Positions 60,638 to 64,000 of a DNA stretch of 64,000 bases are shown one piece after another. How positions within the stretch are numbered: position 1 is the stretch's first letter; every line of letters begins with the position of its first letter. The stretch is from Brevibacillus choshinensis. GTDB taxonomy: Bacteria > Bacillota > Bacilli > Brevibacillales > Brevibacillaceae. The notes beneath the pieces are model-generated. The model had not been told where the DNA came from and made no database searches. It saw only the letters and a list, made by a program, of their open reading frames with translations. The translations under genes were made by a program, and so were the position numbers. Where the stretch lies: contig NZ_LJJB01000007.1 in the NCBI RefSeq assembly GCF_001420695.1, positions 124,001-188,000 on the forward strand, written 5' to 3'.

Positions 60638-61594
60638 TCATTCAAATCGTTGTGGTTGTATACGTGGCTGGGAACGAATCTTGTTCATGGATACATTCGA
60701 TCCGATCACTCCTGCGATAATCAGGGCAGAGCCGAAAAGATGATACCAGGTGATGGTTTCCTGCAAAAAGATGGCTCCCGCTGCAATAGAGACAACCGTG
60801 GACAAGTTAGCGAATACGCTCATTTTGGAAGCTTCTATTTTGGAGAGGATGTAATTGGCCAGTAAAGCAGTTACGAGCTGGATAGCGCCGAGGCAGAAAA
60901 TCAAAGCAAGAAATGTGCCGTTAGCGAGCGGAGCGAAGAACGCATCGACCGTGCCCGAGATGGAATGTGTGGTAAGCGAATAAACCAGCAGGGAGAGGAA
61001 AGCAGTCCCTACCATGAAACAACTGATTTCCGTGGGACTGAATTCGCGTGTGACTACACGTGCCAGAACGCTGTACCCGGCAAAGACCAAGCAAGCGAGG
61101 ATGAGCAGTACGATACCCGTTGTTTGTGACAAATCAAGGCTGCTGCCTTTCATTACAAAGATGAACGAAACACCTGCTGTAGACAGAAGTATGAAGAGCT
61201 TTTGCAAAAGGGTAATGGCCTCTTTCAAAAAGAGGGAGGCAAGCGTCATCGTGGCGACTGGTGTGAAAGCGCTAATGATGCCGCCTTCCGCGGAAGTCGC
61301 GTATTGTAACCCGCAGGTTTGAAGCATAAAGTACCCGACTGGATAAAAAGATGCCAATAGCAGCAATAGATGTAGCCGCTTTCCGCGGTAATGGAGTTTG
61401 ACAAGGCGAAATCCCACCGGGAAGATCATAATGACAAAGGCTGCGGCAAAACGGTACGTCAAGGTGTCGAGTGGAGCCGCGTACTGTAAGGTCATTTTGA
61501 CTAGCAGAAAGGAAAGGCCGATCACGACCGCATTGAGCACAGCGAGGGAGTACGTAAGCTTTCGGGCTTTAGAACTTAACTCTTCTCTCTTCAT
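60638..61594 (-). CDS. EamA/DMT superfamily transporter
   Basis: 318 residues; ATG at 61594 has AGGAGG 9 nt upstream. Ten helices in two EamA repeats, with TPVATMTLASLFLKEAI and LSTVVSIAAGAIFLQETITW marking them. It opens the operon with the arylamine N-acetyltransferase. Divergent from an ArsR-type regulator; the shared intergenic region carries palindromes. Confidence 0.9.
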   Translation of the reverse strand: MKREELSSKARKLTYSLAVLNAVVIGLSFLLVKMTLQYAAPLDTLTYRFAAAFVIMIFPVGFRLVKLHYRGKRLHLLLLLASFYPVGYFMLQTCGLQYATSAEGGIISAFTPVATMTLASLFLKEAITLLQKLFILLSTAGVSFIFVMKGSSLDLSQTTGIVLLILACLVFAGYSVLARVVTREFSPTEISCFMVGTAFLSLLVYSLTTHSISGTVDAFFAPLANGTFLALIFCLGAIQLVTALLANYILSKIEASKMSVFANLSTVVSIAAGAIFLQETITWYHLFGSALIIAGVIGSNVSMNKIRSQPRIQPQRFE

Positions 61595-61627
61595 TTCCTG
61601 CATCCTCCTGTATATGACGAATTTTGG

Positions 61628-61716
61628 TTGTTTGTCGCCGGCAGACAAACAATCAGTTAGGAATAACACGTGACTAAAAGGTCACTTTTAATATATGTGA
61701 CTTTATGGTAACGTGT
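61628..61716 (+). promoter_or_regulatory. Operator-like palindromes between EamA and the ArsR-AHSA1 gene
   Basis: TTGTTTGTC (61628-61636) and GACAAACAA (61644-61652) form a perfect 9-bp inverted repeat in the EamA leader. Next, GTGAC (61670), GTCAC (61681) and GTGAC (61697) form alternating half-sites on two faces, flanked by AACACG and ACGTGT. Suits a dimeric repressor controlling both directions. Confidence 0.55.
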
Positions 61717-61776
61717 CAATCATAAACGAGGAATTTTTTGGTTTTCACCAACTTGGAATAGATGGAGGCATTTCCG

Positions 61777-62550
61777 ATGGAGGACGAGAACGATATTTTT
61801 AAAGCGTTGGCCGATCCGAGTCGGCGCACACTGCTGGATCTGCTATACGCCTCGGATGGCCGTACTTTGAGTGATCTGTGTAACCACCTGCAGATGTCTC
61901 GTTTCGGTGTCATGAAGCATCTGCATGTTCTGGAGGAAGCAGGACTTCTGACGACTCGGAAGGTAGGCAGAGAGAAGCTTCATTATCTGAATCCGGTATC
62001 CATTCGCGAGATCTACGATAGGTGGGTGAGCAAATTCACCGAGCCGTGGATATCCGGGTTAACGTTGTTAAAAACGGAATTGGAGAGTGCACCAGCCATG
62101 GGACAAAAACCTCGTCATGTAAACCGCATTGCGATTAAATCGACTCCTGAACAAATCTGGAGCGCCTTGACCGATCCGTCGATGACCTCCAAGTATTGGT
62201 ACAACGGTGCCATACGTGCAGAATGGAAAGCAGGACGCCCTTATGAGATCTGGAATCCAGAGGGGAAGGTGCAAGCAAGAGGGGAGCTTCTCGTGGTAGA
62301 GCCGCCGCGCAGGCTGGTCATGACCTGGCAGCTGCTTTCGATGGCTGAGACAGCGGGAGAGCAGCCTTCGCGTTTGACATGGGAAATTGAACCGCATGTC
62401 GAGTTCTCCGGTGTGACCCTCGTGACAGTCGTGCATGATGATTTCGAGGACGCACCGAATACGTCTCGTGTATTGGAAGCGGGGTTGCCAGTCGTATTGT
62501 CCGGAATGAAGACGTTGATTGAGACAGGATCGACTCTGGCTGGGGAATAG
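61777..62550 (+). CDS. ArsR-type regulator fused to an AHSA1/SRPBCC domain
   Basis: 257 residues; ATG at 61777 follows GGAGG by 8 nt. Residues 1-95 form a winged helix-turn-helix of ArsR type (ALADPSRRTLLDLLYASDGR; HLQMSRFGVMKHLHVLEEAG). Residues about 115-255 are an AHSA1 (START-like) fold that binds hydrophobic ligands (ALTDPSMTSKYWYNG). No metal-binding cysteine motif, so the ligand is probably organic. It should regulate itself and the divergent transporter/acetyltransferase operon. Confidence 0.9.
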   Translation: MEDENDIFKALADPSRRTLLDLLYASDGRTLSDLCNHLQMSRFGVMKHLHVLEEAGLLTTRKVGREKLHYLNPVSIREIYDRWVSKFTEPWISGLTLLKTELESAPAMGQKPRHVNRIAIKSTPEQIWSALTDPSMTSKYWYNGAIRAEWKAGRPYEIWNPEGKVQARGELLVVEPPRRLVMTWQLLSMAETAGEQPSRLTWEIEPHVEFSGVTLVTVVHDDFEDAPNTSRVLEAGLPVVLSGMKTLIETGSTLAGE

Positions 62551-62585
62551 TCGAATAGAGTGGAAATGAATCAGCCCAACAAAGT

Positions 62586-62615
62586 AACGCAACCTCTAGG
62601 AAAGGTTGCGTTTTT
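62586..62615 (+). terminator. Terminator after the ArsR-AHSA1 gene
   Basis: ACGCAACCT (62587-62595) pairs with AGGTTGCGT (62603-62611), followed by T. Confidence 0.9.
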
Positions 62616-62807
62616 ACATTTTCAGGATGATTGTGATCGTACCAGCCAGCATGATAGATGGCTATGGAAGTTGACACGGAGAATCGTCATGCATATAATT
62701 TGATTAATCGATCAGAAAAATGAATGAATGGTCAGCTGTTGTTTAAAGCAACAGGGGATTACGGAAATGTAGGAAGATCAGGATAATGAATAAAGGAGTT
62801 AATGTCC

Positions 62808-63536
62808 ATGTCCAAATCAAATGCTCACCTGAACGATAACCCTGTCACAGTTGTTGGGTTCACGCAGATCGTGCACATTCTCGTGCTAATAGTCCCGCCA
62901 GCTCTAGGGCTCATCCTTGGTTATTTCATACCGTCCATTGCAAAATGGGCCATTCAACTTCCTTGGATCCCCTTTCAAGGACCCCTGGAGTTGATCGCCC
63001 ATTTTCATGAGAATTGGGTTGTATTCGTGACAACAATATTGGGATTGATCGCGGGTATTTGGTTAAGCGTAGAAGTAATGAAAGACAGCCTGGTAATCAC
63101 TGTTTCCGATGATAAAGTAAGCCTGAAAATAAAAGGAACGGTTCAAAATATTTCACGTGTCGATGTTGCTTCAGCATTTATCGACGGTAAGAAGGTCGTC
63201 CTTCTCGGAAGTACAGGAAATGAGCTCGCGCGTGAAACGTATGAATCAGCGCCTGCAGATGTGGCTCGTGCCTTTGTCAAACACGATTATCCCTGGTTAC
63301 CTACAGGAGATCCGTATGACGGTGATTACCGTCTATGGGTACCGGAGACTCCAGAATTACCGCCAGCAGTAAATGCGCTTTTAAAAGCTCGCGAGCAAGC
63401 ATTGCAAAAAAAAGATGCAGAAGCTGCCAAAGAAATGTACCGGGAAGCAAGTAGAATTGGCATTGTTATCCGGAATAAAGGAATGCTTCAATACTGGAGA
63501 CAAGTAGCAAATGGAACAGAGGGGGTGAAACGATGA
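62808..63536 (+). CDS. YqeB-like membrane protein
   Basis: 242 residues; ATG at 62808 has GGAG 9 nt upstream, while ATG at 62802 is too close. Two membrane segments (about 16-44 and 70-92), then a beta-rich PH-like region (LVITVSDDKVSLKIKGTVQN) and a helical tail. I believe it belongs to the B. subtilis YqeB group, whose role is unknown; the name is less certain than the topology. Its last codon overlaps the next ATG. Confidence 0.6.
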   Translation: MSKSNAHLNDNPVTVVGFTQIVHILVLIVPPALGLILGYFIPSIAKWAIQLPWIPFQGPLELIAHFHENWVVFVTTILGLIAGIWLSVEVMKDSLVITVSDDKVSLKIKGTVQNISRVDVASAFIDGKKVVLLGSTGNELARETYESAPADVARAFVKHDYPWLPTGDPYDGDYRLWVPETPELPPAVNALLKAREQALQKKDAEAAKEMYREASRIGIVIRNKGMLQYWRQVANGTEGVKR

Positions 63537-64000
63537 GTGATAAAAAGAAGGCGAGTGAAAAACAGTCATTCATTGCCGAGGCGAGACGCAACCAAATCGT
63601 CGAAGCGACGATCGCTACGCTAGATGAAATAGGCTACATCAACGCCAGTTTGGCACAAATCGCCAAAAGAGCTGGAATCAGCACGGCGTTAATTTCGTAC
63701 CATTTCAAAGACAAGAACGACCTGATGGACTACACGCTAGTTCGGCTGATAACCGATGTGGCCTCCTATGTATGGAACCGAATTCAAGAGGTGTCAACTT
63801 CCAGCGAAAAGCTGCGAGCCTACATAGAGGCCAGCATTGCTTACCAGGGCAATCGGCCCACGTACAACACGGCATTGATTGAGATCGTATTTCATGCCCG
63901 AACGCCTGATAATGTACCCTATTACAAGCTGAGCGACGATGAAGATGAACCCCTCAGCAGCGAGCTGAAACAGATATTGCTTGAGGGACAAGCGAATGGA
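63533..64000 (+). CDS. TetR family regulator, N-terminal part
   Basis: Runs off the window; 156 codons are visible. ATG at 63533 overlaps the YqeB-like stop (ATGA) and follows GAGGGGG. The TetR helix-turn-helix reads RRNQIVEATIATLDEIGYIN, ASLAQIAKRAGISTALISYH, then FKDKNDLM. The ligand domain is incomplete. Co-translated with the membrane protein, so it probably controls it. Confidence 0.9.
   Translation, partial: MSDKKKASEKQSFIAEARRNQIVEATIATLDEIGYINASLAQIAKRAGISTALISYHFKDKNDLMDYTLVRLITDVASYVWNRIQEVSTSSEKLRAYIEASIAYQGNRPTYNTALIEIVFHARTPDNVPYYKLSDDEDEPLSSELKQILLEGQANG

Overview
The window is a low-to-middle GC chromosomal segment of an endospore-forming Firmicute. The gene order fxsA-ytvI-citZ-icd-mdh-phoP-phoR-polA-mutM-coaE-gapB-nrdR-dnaB-dnaI follows the Bacillus subtilis chromosome, but with many insertions. 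That synteny, the GTG/TTG starts, the strong AGGAGG ribosome sites, the B12-dependent ribonucleotide reductase, the GerB-type germinant permease and the paralogous transporter content together suggest a Paenibacillaceae member, most likely Brevibacillus. The genus is inferred from gene content; no search was run.

Layout. 1-2.7 kb: the 3' end of a class II ribonucleotide reductase, then a two-gene germination cluster. 2.7-3.8 kb: no gene, but three copies of dispersed palindromic repeats. 3.8-14.1 kb: thioesterase, fxsA, ytvI, the TCA genes citZ-icd-mdh, a crotonase, and phoP-phoR-phoU. 14.3-23.6 kb: lineage-specific genes (a duplicated P-loop protein, VanW protein, a MarR-controlled efflux operon with two membrane-fusion subunits, an EamA transporter followed by a 47-residue membrane ORF, an amidase and a deacetylase). 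23.8-35.6 kb: the replication and repair core (polA, mutM, coaE, lytic transglycosylase, gapB with a CcpN-type operator, HD-GYP phosphodiesterase, nrdR, dnaB, dnaI, DUF218 protein). 35.8-40.5 kb: a secreted protein of ten Big_2-like repeats and a chemoreceptor.

40.6-45.8 kb is the most unusual region. It is an AT-richer accessory locus built on a tRNA-Ala(GGC) gene. A 22-nt 5' tRNA fragment, one intact tRNA and two 59-nt 3' tRNA fragments (each with its own terminator) bound two small gene cassettes without an integrase. Cassette 1 has a promoter, a 9-codon leader peptide and hairpins ahead of a CD3324-like regulator, plus a DUF1062 protein. Cassette 2 has an oxidoreductase with an in-frame TGA, a small SET-domain protein, a Tyr/Pro-rich protein carrying four GPGK repeats, and a broken VOC gene.

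46-64 kb: a TetR/DUF4180/FGE-like cluster, DegV, an amidohydrolase coupled to a 1039-residue GNAT fusion, a T-box-controlled tyrS, a LysR/EamA divergent pair, an SDR/AMP-ligase pair, an EamA/arylamine N-acetyltransferase operon divergent from an ArsR-AHSA1 fusion regulator, and a YqeB-like membrane protein overlapping a TetR gene that runs off the window.

Two families of dispersed imperfect palindromes (A, about 220 bp; B, about 190 bp with perfect 16-bp ends) recur across the window. One pair of family B copies shows a compensatory base change in its internal hairpin.
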